Part shown: positions 43,233-51,145 of the stretch, in pieces
Position numbering within the stretch: position 1 is the first letter of the stretch
Layout: every line of letters starts with the position of its first letter
Assembly (NCBI RefSeq): GCF_006636205.1
Contig: NZ_VIGB01000003.1
Coordinates: forward strand, 4,330,501-4,394,500
DNA: 64,000 nucleotides
Direction of reading: 5' to 3'
DNA from: Kitasatospora acidiphila
Lineage (GTDB): Bacteria; Actinomycetota; Actinomycetes; Streptomycetales; Streptomycetaceae
Program-made: the position numbers and the translations under genes
The notes under the pieces: generated by a model
Database searches by the model: none
Told to the model about the DNA's origin: nothing
Seen by the model: only the letters and a program-made list of their open reading frames with translations

Positions 43233-43782
43233 TCACCCCAACTCCCGCACCACCCGGGCCGGGTTGCCCACGGCCAGCACCCCGGCCGGGAGGTCGCGGG
43301 TGACCACGGACCCCGCGCCGACGACGGTGTCGGGGCCGATGGTGACGCCCGGGCAGACGATGACCCCACCGCCGAGCCAGACGTTGTCGCCGATGGTCAC
43401 CGGGAGGGCGCGCTCCCAGCCGGCGCGGCGGCGGGCGGGGTCCAGCTCGTGGGTGGGGTGAGGAGTTGGACGTTGGGGCCGATCTGGACGTCGGCGCCGA
43501 GGGTGATCGGGGCGGCGTCGAGGAAGACGGCGCCGAAGTTGACGAACGTGCGGTCGCCGATGCTGACGTGGTAGCCGAAGTCGCAGCGGAACGGCGGGCG
43601 GATCCCGACGTCGGCGCCGAGTGAGCCGAGCAGTTCGGCCAGGATCCGGCGGCGCTCCCCGGGGGCGGTTCCGCGTTGAAGGCCGCGCAGAGCTCGGCCC
43701 GGCGCCGGGTGTCGGCGGCCAGCTCCTCGTCGTCGGGGACGTACCAGTCGCCGGCCAGCATGCGTTCCTTGTTGACTCCCAC
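43233..43782 (-). pseudogene. Maltose/galactoside O-acetyltransferase (LbH family), two frameshifts as sequenced
   Basis: GTG 43782: NKERMLAGDWYVPDDEEL is the maltose acetyltransferase cap. Frame breaks near 43658-43661 and 43455-43458 (C/G runs). Read across, the left-handed beta-helix repeats appear (GIRPPFRCDFGYHVSIGD, TFVNFGAVFLDAAPITLGAD in part, VTIGDNVWLGGGVIVCPGVT, IGPDTVVGAGSVVTRDLPAG) and the end is NPARVVREL. Two added bases give 183 aa. Acetyl-CoA-dependent; sugar substrate uncertain. Confidence 0.88.
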
Positions 43783-43800
43783 AAGCCTCCTAACGAGCCG

Positions 43801-44940
43801 TCAGCTCCCGGCGGTTCCGCCCGCCCGGAGCCGCTCCATCACCTCGCCGTCCTCCCGCCACCCCATGGTGACGCTCTCCGCGACCCGGCGGGCCAGCCCC
43901 TCCAGCACCGGCATCCGGGGCTCGGGGCGCAGCGGCAGCGGTGCCCAGCGGGCCCAGTGGCGGCCGCGCTGCTCGCGCCCGAAGTGCGCGGAGACGGCGT
44001 CCCGCATCCGGTCGTCCTCGCAGTAGAACCCGACGAACGGCGCGCACTCGCCGTCGGACCCGCCCTCGACCCTCCGCTGGCCCAGCCCGAACCCGCAGCG
44101 GGGCTGCCCGGGCGCCAGCCACTCGCGGCGGCCCAGGACCACCGCCACCTCAGGACCGTCGAAGGCCTGGTACTCGATCCAGGCCGCCTCCAGGCCGTCG
44201 CCCAGCCGGGGTGCCAGGTCGGCGAGCGCCGCGTGGGTGCGGTCTGGCAGGCCGGCCAGCAGCTCCCGGGCCGCCTGCCGGGCGGCCGCCATCTCGGGGC
44301 CGTGGGTGAGCCAGAAGCGGGCAGCGGCGTCGTTCACGGGACTCATGCCGAGCAGATCCTCCAGGACGTTGAGGTAGTCGCGCGCCAGGGCGCGGCCCCG
44401 CTCCTCGTGGGTGCCGCCGCGGGCCGGAGTCTGGAGCGCGGCGGCGAGGTCCCGGGAGAGCTGGAGCAGCGAGACCGGGTGGTAGGCGGCGGACGGCCCG
44501 GGGCGGCCGCTCGGGGTCAGGTGGACGAGCACCGGGTCAGCGGAGCAGCCGAGTGCGGCGGGCCGGCCCTCGGCGGCCCGGATCCGCAGCTCCACCAGCA
44601 GCGTGAAGCGCGGGCTGCTCACCAGCAACGGGCCGCCCGCCCGGACCGTCGCCCCGGCCTCGGCCAGTGCGGCGGTGTCGGCCGCGAGGTCCGGTCGCCG
44701 GGCGCGGCGCAGCAGGGCGGCGAGCAGGGTGCTGCCCAGGCCGTGGCTGCCGTGCGGGTCGAGCAGGAAGGCGAGGTAGCGCTGGTGCGCGGCCTCCAGG
44801 CCGCCGTGGCCGAGCACCGCGAGGGCGGTGGAGGGTCCGTGCGGCCAGCGTCCGCCGGCCCGCAGCGCGGCCAGCTCGGCGGTCCGCCGCTCCCAGGCGG
44901 CCGCACCCGTCGCCGCCGTGTCCGCTCCCACCCCGGTCAT
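43801..44940 (-). CDS. PD-(D/E)XK_4-like protein with a degenerate active site
   Basis: 379 aa from ATG 44940. RYLAFLLDPHGSHGLGSTLLAALLR is the N-terminal hallmark of the PDDEXK_4 family. In that family an Asp lies just before a strand ending in E-x-K. Here the matching stretch reads GGPLLVSSPRFTLLVELRIRA: Pro where Asp is expected and E-L-R in place of E-x-K, so nuclease chemistry is doubtful. LVHLTPSGRPG and the long C-terminal domain are kept. The partner or target is unknown. It follows an 18-bp gap from the acetyltransferase gene. Confidence 0.65.
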   Translation of the reverse strand: MTGVGADTAATGAAAWERRTAELAALRAGGRWPHGPSTALAVLGHGGLEAAHQRYLAFLLDPHGSHGLGSTLLAALLRRARRPDLAADTAALAEAGATVRAGGPLLVSSPRFTLLVELRIRAAEGRPAALGCSADPVLVHLTPSGRPGPSAAYHPVSLLQLSRDLAAALQTPARGGTHEERGRALARDYLNVLEDLLGMSPVNDAAARFWLTHGPEMAAARQAARELLAGLPDRTHAALADLAPRLGDGLEAAWIEYQAFDGPEVAVVLGRREWLAPGQPRCGFGLGQRRVEGGSDGECAPFVGFYCEDDRMRDAVSAHFGREQRGRHWARWAPLPLRPEPRMPVLEGLARRVAESVTMGWREDGEVMERLRAGGTAGS

Positions 44941-45047
44941 GCCGCCGACTCTACGCCCCGGGCGGCGGACGTGATCAACTGCGTCGAGCGCCTGAGGCCA
45001 GTACGTGAGACCTGACGAACCGTCGACTGCCGGGCCAGGAGGCCGAT

Positions 45048-45166
45048 ATGACGTCCCGCGTCCGCAGCATCGCCTTCGACTGCCACGACCCTCCCCCAGC
45101 CTTCGGCCGGGGGGAGAGTTCTGCGTGGAGCGCAGCTCGATCGAGCGCGCGGCCGCCCGGCAGTGA
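45048..45166 (+). pseudogene. Remnant of a VOC/glyoxalase-fold gene with a hairpin at the deletion joint
   Basis: ATG 45048 gives TSRVRSIAFDCHDP, the usual first strand of actinobacterial VOC proteins. A GC hairpin (45091-45116) follows, and after it another frame reads GEFCVERSSIERAAARQ and stops at TGA 45166, the usual VOC C-terminus. The middle of about 100 codons is missing. So this is a deleted gene whose joint is the hairpin. Confidence 0.6.
45091..45116. repeat. GC hairpin CTCCCCCAGCC-TTC-GGCCGGGGGGAG
   Basis: A near-perfect stem-loop of the kind that recurs between genes in streptomycete genomes. Here it occupies the joint inside the VOC remnant. Only one copy is present in this window. 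Confidence 0.6.
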
Positions 45167-45168
45167 GC

Positions 45169-45201
45169 GTCCGGGGTGCCCGGTGGGCGGGCACCCCGGA
45201 C
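45169..45201. terminator. Strong terminator hairpin downstream of the aminotransferase gene
   Basis: 13-bp perfect stem GTCCGGGGTGCCC / GGGCACCCCGGAC with a 7-nt loop. It lies 6 bp past the aminotransferase stop and would work in both directions. Confidence 0.75.
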
Positions 45202-45206
45202 CCGGA

Positions 45207-46286
45207 TCAGAGCTCGGCGCGGAAGGCCTGCGCCACCGACAGGAAGATGTCGTTGGCGGCCGTCTCGCCGATGGTGACGCGCACCCCCTCGCCGGGGAAC
45301 GGCCGGACGATCACACCGGCCGCCGCGGCCGCCGCCGCGAAGTCCATGGTGCGGTCGCCGAGGCGCAGCCAGACGAAGTTGGCCTGCGACTCGGCGAGCT
45401 CCCAGCCCTGCTCGGCCAGCGCGGCGGCGACCCGGGTGCGCTCCTCGACCAGCGCCGCCACCCGGACCAGCAGCGCGTCCTCGGCGTGCAGCGAGGCGAC
45501 CGCCGCGTCCTGGGCGAGCTGGCTGACGCCGAACGGGACGGCGGTCTTGCGCAGCGCGGTGGCCACCGGCTCGTGGGCGATCGCGAAGCCGACCCGCAGG
45601 CCGGCCAGGCCGTAGGCCTTGGAGAAGGTGCGCAGCACGCAGACGTTCGGGCGGTCGCGGTAGAGCCCGATGCCGTCCGGCACCTGCTCGTCGCGCAGGA
45701 ACTCGCGGTAGGCCTCGTCGACCACGACCAGGATGTCGCTCGGCACGGCGTCCATGAACCGCTCCAGCTCGGCGCGGCGGATGGCGACGCCGGTCGGGTT
45801 GTTCGGGTTGCAGACGAAGATCAGCCGGGTGTGCGGGGTGATCGCGGCCAGCATCGCGTCCAGGTCGTGCGCCTCGTCGGCGGTGAGCGGCACCTGGACC
45901 GGGGTGGCGCCGGCGACCTGGGTGATGATCGGGTAGGCCTCGAAGGAGCGCCAGGCGAAGATCACCTCGTCGCCCGGGCCGGCGGTGGACAGCACCAGCG
46001 ACTGGGCCACCGAGACCGAGCCGGTGCCGAGCGCGATGTGCTCGGCGGGCACGTCGAACCGCTTGGCCAGCTCCTCGGTGAGCTCGGTGGCGGCCATGTC
46101 CGGGTAGCGGTTGATGGCACCGGCGGCAGCGACCGCGGCCTCCAGGACGCCGGGCAGCGGCTCGTAGGGGTTCTCGTTGGAGGAGAGCTTGAACGCGTCA
46201 GCACCGGCCGGCTTGCCGGGCTTGTAGCTGGGAATGCCGTCGAGGCTCGGCCTCAGGCGCGGGCCCTGGTCTGCCGTACCGCTCAC
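45207..46286 (-). CDS. hisC: Histidinol-phosphate / aromatic amino acid aminotransferase
   Basis: 359 aa from GTG 46286, with AAGGAG 7 nt upstream. Fold-type I PLP enzyme: KLSSNENPYEPLP, GTGSVSVAQSLV, FVCNPNNPTG, VVVDEAYREF, and the PLP lysine in TFSKAYGLAGLRVGF; Arg in EGVRVTIG. It stands alone, not in a his operon, so it is better read as the second HisC/Pat-type aromatic aminotransferase of actinobacteria, which transaminates Phe, Tyr and histidinol phosphate. Divergent from the LacI gene. Confidence 0.92.
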   Translation of the reverse strand: MSGTADQGPRLRPSLDGIPSYKPGKPAGADAFKLSSNENPYEPLPGVLEAAVAAAGAINRYPDMAATELTEELAKRFDVPAEHIALGTGSVSVAQSLVLSTAGPGDEVIFAWRSFEAYPIITQVAGATPVQVPLTADEAHDLDAMLAAITPHTRLIFVCNPNNPTGVAIRRAELERFMDAVPSDILVVVDEAYREFLRDEQVPDGIGLYRDRPNVCVLRTFSKAYGLAGLRVGFAIAHEPVATALRKTAVPFGVSQLAQDAAVASLHAEDALLVRVAALVEERTRVAAALAEQGWELAESQANFVWLRLGDRTMDFAAAAAAAGVIVRPFPGEGVRVTIGETAANDIFLSVAQAFRAEL

Positions 46287-46636
46287 GATGGTGCTCCTTC
46301 ACTCTCTGGGAACGCCCGGTAGGGCGTGCACCAGGGCTGCGTGCGCGCCCCGGCGCTCGTTTGCGCGCCGGTCGCACACGCGGCGTTCGGTCCCCGGTCG
46401 GGTGCTCAGAACGATACCGAGCACGCTCACCCATCAGAGTGAGATGTCCGGCCGGAACACCGACCCAGATCAGCCATTGTCGCTCGTTCCAATGGCACAT
46501 GTCAGAGGTATTCGGCCTAAATCAGACCATCGATCCAAGGGGTCGAATGCGTCGACAGCGAGGAGAAACGGTTCTTCCGAGGCCGCGGCACAGGTGGTTC
46601 AACCAATGCCTGACGCACCATACGATCGGTGGCGCC
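46287..46636. other. 350-bp divergent upstream region of hisC and the LacI-type gene
   Basis: No gene of its own. It holds a small hairpin ACGCCC-GGTA-GGGCGT (46312-46327) near the hisC start and an imperfect palindrome GGAGAAACGGTTCTTCC (46562-46578) that could be a LacI-type operator. An ATG at 46547 with AAGGGG upstream is in frame with the LacI gene and may be its true start. Confidence 0.45.
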
Positions 46637-47794
46637 ATGACAGCAGCAGCCAACCAGAGCGGTCGGCGGGCCACCACCTCACGACGTCTGGAACGGGCCG
46701 GCATCCGGGATGTGGCAGCAGCCGCCGGAGTGTCGATCACCACCGTCTCCGACGCGCTGAACGGGAAGGGCCGCCTGCCCGACGAAACCCGCAGCCGGGT
46801 GCGCGAGGTCGCCGAGCGCCTCGGCTACCGCCCGTCCGCCGCCGCCCGGACGCTGCGCACCGGCCGCTCCGGGCTGATCGGACTGACCGTCACCACCTAC
46901 GGCGAGGAGCCGTTCACCTTCACCGAGTTCGCCTACTTCGCCGAGATGGCCAGGGCCGCCACCAGCGCCGCGCTCGGCCGCGGCTACGCCCTGGTGGTGC
47001 TGCCCGCCTCCTCCCGGCACGACGTGTGGAGCAACGTGGCGCTGGACGGCACCGTGGTGATCGACCCGGCCGACCAGGACCCGCTGGTCAGCGAGCTCTA
47101 CCGGTCCGGCGTGCCGGTGGTGAGCGACGGCAAGCCGGGCAACTGCCCGGTCACCGCCTGGGTGGACAACGACCACGAGGCCGCCGTGCTGGAGATCCTG
47201 GACCACCTCAGCGAGGCCGGCGCCCGCCGGATCGGCCTGCTCACCGGCACCAGCACCGACACCTACACCCGACTCAGTACCGAGGCCTATCTGGCGTGGT
47301 GCGCCCACGTCGGCCAGGAGCCGGTCTACGAGGCCTACCCGGCGCACGACCCGGCCGCCGGGGCGGTGGCGGCCGACCGGCTGCTGGCCCGCCCGGACCG
47401 GCCGGACGCGGTCTACGGCCTGTTCGACCCGAACGGCACCGACCTGCTGGCCGCCGCCCGCCGCTACGGCCTGCGGGTGCCGGACGACCTGCTGCTGGTC
47501 TGCTGCAGCGAGAGCGACGTCTACGCGGGCACCGAGCCGCCGATCACCACCCTCTCGCTCAAGCCGCGCCGGATCGGCACCACCGTGGTCAACCTGTTGA
47601 TCGACGCGATCGAGGGGGTCGACTCCGGTACCGGAGTGGACGTCTCCCGGCTCTTCCAGCCCCGCTACCGGACCGCCGGCAGCGGTCCGCCACCGGGCAC
47701 GCTGATGCCGACCGAGCTGATCGTGCGGGCCTCCTCGCAGCGCCGCAGCCCCCGAACCACCATCAGCGCTCCGCGCGCCCCGGGCGAGGTCTGA
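46637..47794 (+). CDS. LacI/GalR-family transcriptional regulator
   Basis: 385 aa from ATG 46637; a longer form from ATG 46547 has a better ribosome site. The LacI head is complete: IRDVAAAAGVSITTVSDALNGKGRL (about 22-46) and RLGYRPSAAARTLRTGRSGLIGL in part, then a periplasmic-binding-protein-like core with YGLFDPNGTDLLAAARRYGLRVPDDLLL in part. The C-terminus has about 40 extra residues. Effector and regulon unknown. Confidence 0.93.
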   Translation: MTAAANQSGRRATTSRRLERAGIRDVAAAAGVSITTVSDALNGKGRLPDETRSRVREVAERLGYRPSAAARTLRTGRSGLIGLTVTTYGEEPFTFTEFAYFAEMARAATSAALGRGYALVVLPASSRHDVWSNVALDGTVVIDPADQDPLVSELYRSGVPVVSDGKPGNCPVTAWVDNDHEAAVLEILDHLSEAGARRIGLLTGTSTDTYTRLSTEAYLAWCAHVGQEPVYEAYPAHDPAAGAVAADRLLARPDRPDAVYGLFDPNGTDLLAAARRYGLRVPDDLLLVCCSESDVYAGTEPPITTLSLKPRRIGTTVVNLLIDAIEGVDSGTGVDVSRLFQPRYRTAGSGPPPGTLMPTELIVRASSQRRSPRTTISAPRAPGEV

Positions 47795-47888
47795 CACCGC
47801 GCGGGGCCGTTCGCAGAGATTCCCCCTAAATCGATTGGATGGCCACCGGGTGAGGACGACGGGAGAGTGGTCTTCCTATGATGGGCGG

Positions 47889-49070
47889 ATGACACCCGAG
47901 GACCGCTTCCCCGGGCCTGAACCGCACCACTCAGGCCGCCACCCGCACCAGGACCTCGACGTGCTGCCGTACGGCTCGTACTACGAGCCCAACACCCCTG
48001 CGGATTACCCCGGTTCGCCCGGCGACCCGGAGAGCCGGCCGACCGGGACCGACGCCACCTACAGCGGGTACGGCGGCGCGCGCTACCTGGAGCAGCACTG
48101 GCCGGTGACCGGGCACGCCACCCCCACCCAGCCGATCTTCCAGGCGCCCGAGCCGCCCGCCATGCAGACCGAGGACCCGCCGACCATCGAGCTCGGCCCG
48201 CCGATCAGCGAGGACGACCTGCGCCCCGCGCCGCAGCTGCCGCCGATCGGCGAGCCGGGGCCGGTCGGCCCGCTCTTCGTGGTCGGCGATGTGCACGGCT
48301 ACCTGGACGAGCTGCTCGGCGCCCTGCACCAGCAGGGCCTGGTCGACGCGGACGGCCACTGGTCGGCCGGGCGGGCCCGGGTCTGGTTCCTCGGCGACTT
48401 CACCGACCGCGGTCCGGACGGCATCGGTGTCATCGACCTGGTGATGCAGCTGGCCGCCGAGGCGGCCGCGGCCGGCGGCTACTGCCGGGCCCTGATGGGC
48501 AATCACGAACTGCTCTTCCTCGGTGCCCACCGGTACGGCGACGAGCCGGTGCAGTCCACCGCCGGCACCGCCTCGTTCCGGGCCGCCTGGCTGCTCAACG
48601 GCGGCCAGCAGCACGACCTGGAGCGGCTGCAGGGCCACCACATCAGCTGGCTGAAGCGGCTGCCGGCGATCGCCCTGGAGGACGGCCACCTGCTGCTGCA
48701 CTCCGACACCACCGCCTACCTGGAGTTCGGCGACTCGATCGCCGAGGTCAACGACGCGGTGCACAACCTGCTGGCCGACGAGGGCGCGGACGAGTGGTGG
48801 GACGCGTTCCGCCGGTTCACCAAGCGGTTCGCGTTCCGCGGTCCCGGCGGGCCGATGGCGGCCGGCGAGCTGCTCTCCACCTACGGCGGCCACCGGGTGG
48901 TGCACGGGCACAGCCCGATCCCGTACCTGACCGGCGAGGCCACGGCCGACACCGGCGAACCGCCGTACGTGCCCGGCCCCTACATCTACGCCGACGAGCT
49001 CGCGGTGGCGATGGACGGCGGGGTCACCATGGAGGGCCGGCTGCTGGTGGCGCGGCTTCCGGTGGACTGA
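47889..49070 (+). CDS. Calcineurin-like metallophosphoesterase
   Basis: 393 aa from ATG 47889 (ribosome site unclear). A 125-residue Pro-rich, acidic, disordered N-terminus precedes the catalytic domain with all metal motifs: FVVGDVHGYLDEL, WFLGDFTDRGPDG, ALMGNHELLFLG, a His in LLLHSDT and VVHGHSPI. Similar to bacterial Ser/Thr or ApaH-like phosphatases. Substrate unknown. Confidence 0.92.
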   Translation: MTPEDRFPGPEPHHSGRHPHQDLDVLPYGSYYEPNTPADYPGSPGDPESRPTGTDATYSGYGGARYLEQHWPVTGHATPTQPIFQAPEPPAMQTEDPPTIELGPPISEDDLRPAPQLPPIGEPGPVGPLFVVGDVHGYLDELLGALHQQGLVDADGHWSAGRARVWFLGDFTDRGPDGIGVIDLVMQLAAEAAAAGGYCRALMGNHELLFLGAHRYGDEPVQSTAGTASFRAAWLLNGGQQHDLERLQGHHISWLKRLPAIALEDGHLLLHSDTTAYLEFGDSIAEVNDAVHNLLADEGADEWWDAFRRFTKRFAFRGPGGPMAAGELLSTYGGHRVVHGHSPIPYLTGEATADTGEPPYVPGPYIYADELAVAMDGGVTMEGRLLVARLPVD

Positions 49071-49077
49071 CGGTCCA

Positions 49078-49491
49078 TCAGCGCGAAGGCCCGGGCTGAC
49101 CCTCCGTCGGTCCGGGTCCGCCGGGCCCGGACCCGGGCCCGAGTCGGCCGGCTTCCGCGAATGCGACGTTGGCCGCGCACAGCAGCGCGAACCCCAGCCC
49201 CGGCAGCCAGCCGACCACCGTGCCCAGCGCCGCCGAGGCGGCCAGGAAGACCACCGCCTTGACCGCCAGCACCCCCGGCAGCGGCAGCCGCACGGCGGCC
49301 CGGGGCGAGGCGTAGCGGCCCCAGAGCACCGCGGCCAGCACCGGGCTGCCGAGGCCCAGCAGCAGCCGGCCGGCCGGTCCGGGCCCGATCGTCCAGCCCC
49401 ACCAGGCCAGCCAGGCCAGCGCGGCCAGCTCCAGCAGGAACGCCAAGCCCTCGTTGGCGTACCAGGCGCCCCGCAACCCCCGTGATCCCAT
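49078..49491 (-). CDS. YrdB-family (DUF2568) membrane protein
   Basis: 137 aa from ATG 49491. Four hydrophobic helices with the family pattern NEGLAFLLELAALAWLAWWGW in part, GLGSPVLAAVLWGRYASPRA. Hydrophilic Gly/Pro-rich tail. Function unknown. Converges with the phosphoesterase gene, 7-bp gap. Confidence 0.82.
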   Translation of the reverse strand: MGSRGLRGAWYANEGLAFLLELAALAWLAWWGWTIGPGPAGRLLLGLGSPVLAAVLWGRYASPRAAVRLPLPGVLAVKAVVFLAASAALGTVVGWLPGLGFALLCAANVAFAEAGRLGPGSGPGGPGPTEGQPGPSR

Positions 49492-49551
49492 GCCCGGCAG
49501 GGTAGGGGAAATCCGGTTGCCCGGAACAGGGAACGATCACACGATGGCGGA

Positions 49552-50319
49552 ATGTCGGATCTGCTCCAGCGCGTGACCGCCTTCCGCGCCGCCTTCGCCC
49601 GCCGTCAAGCCCTCGAGACCGTCGAACTGCCGGGCGCATTTGCGATCCGCCACCCCGGCTTCCCCCGCTCCCAGGAGCAGAACCAGCTGTTCGTGCCCGG
49701 GCCCGAGGCCGACCCGGCGGCGCTCCCCGCGCTCGCCGCGCAGGGCCTGGGGGACCGCCGGGACTACCGGATCAGCGTGCTGGACGAGGAGCTCGGCCGG
49801 CGGGCCGAGCCGGTGCTGGCCGCCGCCGGGTACGGCCTGGACGTCGAGCTGGTGCTGGCCCGGGACACCGCCGGGTGCGTGCGCCCCGAGCCGGCCGCCG
49901 AGCCGGTCTCGATGGCCGAGCTGCGGGAGGCGGTGCTCGCCCAGCAGCTGCGCTGGTGGCCGGGGGACGATGAGCTGGCCCGGCAGCTGCACGGGCGGCG
50001 CGCGGCCCGGCTGCACGGCGCCGAGGAGGTGCTCTTCCTGGCGGTGCGGGCGCCGGACGGCGAGATCGCCGGCTGGGCCGACCTCTACCTGGACCGCGCC
50101 GCCGGGCTGGCCCAGCTGGAGGACCTGGTGACCGCCAAGCCGCACCGCGGGCAGGGGCACGGTGACACCCTGCTGGCCACCGGCCTGGCGCTGGCCGCCG
50201 AGGCGGGCATCCCGCAGCTCTTCCTCAACGCGGACGCGGCGGACTGGCCCAAGGACTGGTACGCCCACCGCGGCTTCCGGCAGATCGGGCGCAACTACAG
50301 CTTCCTCCAGATGCGTTGA
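49552..50319 (+). CDS. GNAT-family N-acetyltransferase
   Basis: 255 aa from ATG 49552. The GNAT domain is in the C-terminal half: GWADLYLDRAAGLAQLEDLVT and PHRGQGHGDTLLATGLALA, an R-G-Q-G-H-G acetyl-CoA loop, then AGIPQLFLNADAADWPKDWYAHRGF in part. The N-terminal 120 residues look like a second, degenerate acetyltransferase domain. Substrate unknown. Confidence 0.88.
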   Translation: MSDLLQRVTAFRAAFARRQALETVELPGAFAIRHPGFPRSQEQNQLFVPGPEADPAALPALAAQGLGDRRDYRISVLDEELGRRAEPVLAAAGYGLDVELVLARDTAGCVRPEPAAEPVSMAELREAVLAQQLRWWPGDDELARQLHGRRAARLHGAEEVLFLAVRAPDGEIAGWADLYLDRAAGLAQLEDLVTAKPHRGQGHGDTLLATGLALAAEAGIPQLFLNADAADWPKDWYAHRGFRQIGRNYSFLQMR

Positions 50320-50323
50320 CGGC

Positions 50324-50420
50324 TCGGCGGCCGCCGTTGGTGGGTCGGCGGCCGCCGTTGGTGGGTCGGCGGCCGCCGTTGGTGGGTCGGCGGCCGCCGT
50401 TGGTGGGTCGGCGGCCGCCG
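50324..50420. repeat. 4.6 tandem copies of a 21-bp GC repeat with NotI cores
   Basis: Unit TCGGCGGCCGCCGTTGGTGGG at 50324, 50345, 50366 and 50387, plus a 13-bp partial copy. Each unit holds the palindrome GGCGGCCGCC. It fills the gap between the converging GNAT and response-regulator genes and may act as a termination region. Confidence 0.9.
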
Positions 50421-50428
50421 CCCAGGGC

Positions 50429-51145
50429 TCAGCGGCGGCCGCGGCCGCCGAGCGGCGGGATCAGCTCCAGCTCAACCGCCTTGTTCACCGCGTCGATCCG
50501 CGAGACCGCGTCCAACTTGCCGAAGATGTTGCGCAGATGGCGCTTGACGGTGCCCTCGGTGATGCCCAGCCGGGAGCCGATCTGACGGTTGCTCAGCGCC
50601 TGGGCGGTCCACTCCAGCACCTCCACCTCGCGCTGCGACAGCCCGCCCGGCAGCTCGTCGTCCGCCGCCTCACCGCCCTGCCACACGCTCCCCGGGCTGA
50701 CCGAGACGGTCACCGTGTGCTTGCCCTCGTCCCGCTGGCGGACCGTGGCGACCAGGGTCTGGCGGCTGACGCTCTTGTGCAGGTAGCCGCAGACGCCCAG
50801 CGCCAGCAGCTCCTGCACCAGGCGGCGCCCGTCGTCCATGCTGAGCACGATGATCCGCAGCTCGGGCTGCTGGGCGAGCAGCCGGCGGACCGTCACCGGC
50901 GGGTCGTTCTCCGGCATCTCGATGTCCAGCAGCAGCACGTCCGGGCGGTGCCGGGCGGCCAGCGCGACCGTCTCGGTGCCGGTGCCGGCCTGGGCCACCA
51001 CCTCGAAGCCCGGCTCGGTGGCGAGCAGTTCGCAGAGCGCCTCGCGCAGCAGGGTGTGGTCGTCGGCGACCAGGATCCGGACCGTGGCCGGGCCTTCTGC
51101 CGCGCGTACCCCGGTGGGCGGTTCGGGCGCGGCCGGGGCGGTCAT
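50429..51145 (-). CDS. NarL/LuxR-family response regulator
   Basis: 238 aa from ATG 51145, overlapping the kinase stop as ATGA. Receiver (ILVADDHTLLREAL, acceptor in LLLDIEMPEN) and LuxR helix-turn-helix (LSQREVEVLEWTAQALSNRQIGSRLGITEGTVKRHL in part). The N-terminal 20 residues are Pro/Ala-rich. Partner of the zinc-ribbon kinase; no target gene is evident. Confidence 0.93.
   Translation of the reverse strand: MTAPAAPEPPTGVRAAEGPATVRILVADDHTLLREALCELLATEPGFEVVAQAGTGTETVALAARHRPDVLLLDIEMPENDPPVTVRRLLAQQPELRIIVLSMDDGRRLVQELLALGVCGYLHKSVSRQTLVATVRQRDEGKHTVTVSVSPGSVWQGGEAADDELPGGLSQREVEVLEWTAQALSNRQIGSRLGITEGTVKRHLRNIFGKLDAVSRIDAVNKAVELELIPPLGGRGRR

Noticed and set aside
37201..43782. Real pseudogene cluster
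   Set aside because: Every break is cured by adding bases in G/C runs and all active-site motifs are intact, so sequencing error explains it better.
50324..50420. Tandem repeats as a CRISPR array
   Set aside because: Units are head-to-tail with no unique spacers and no cas genes nearby.
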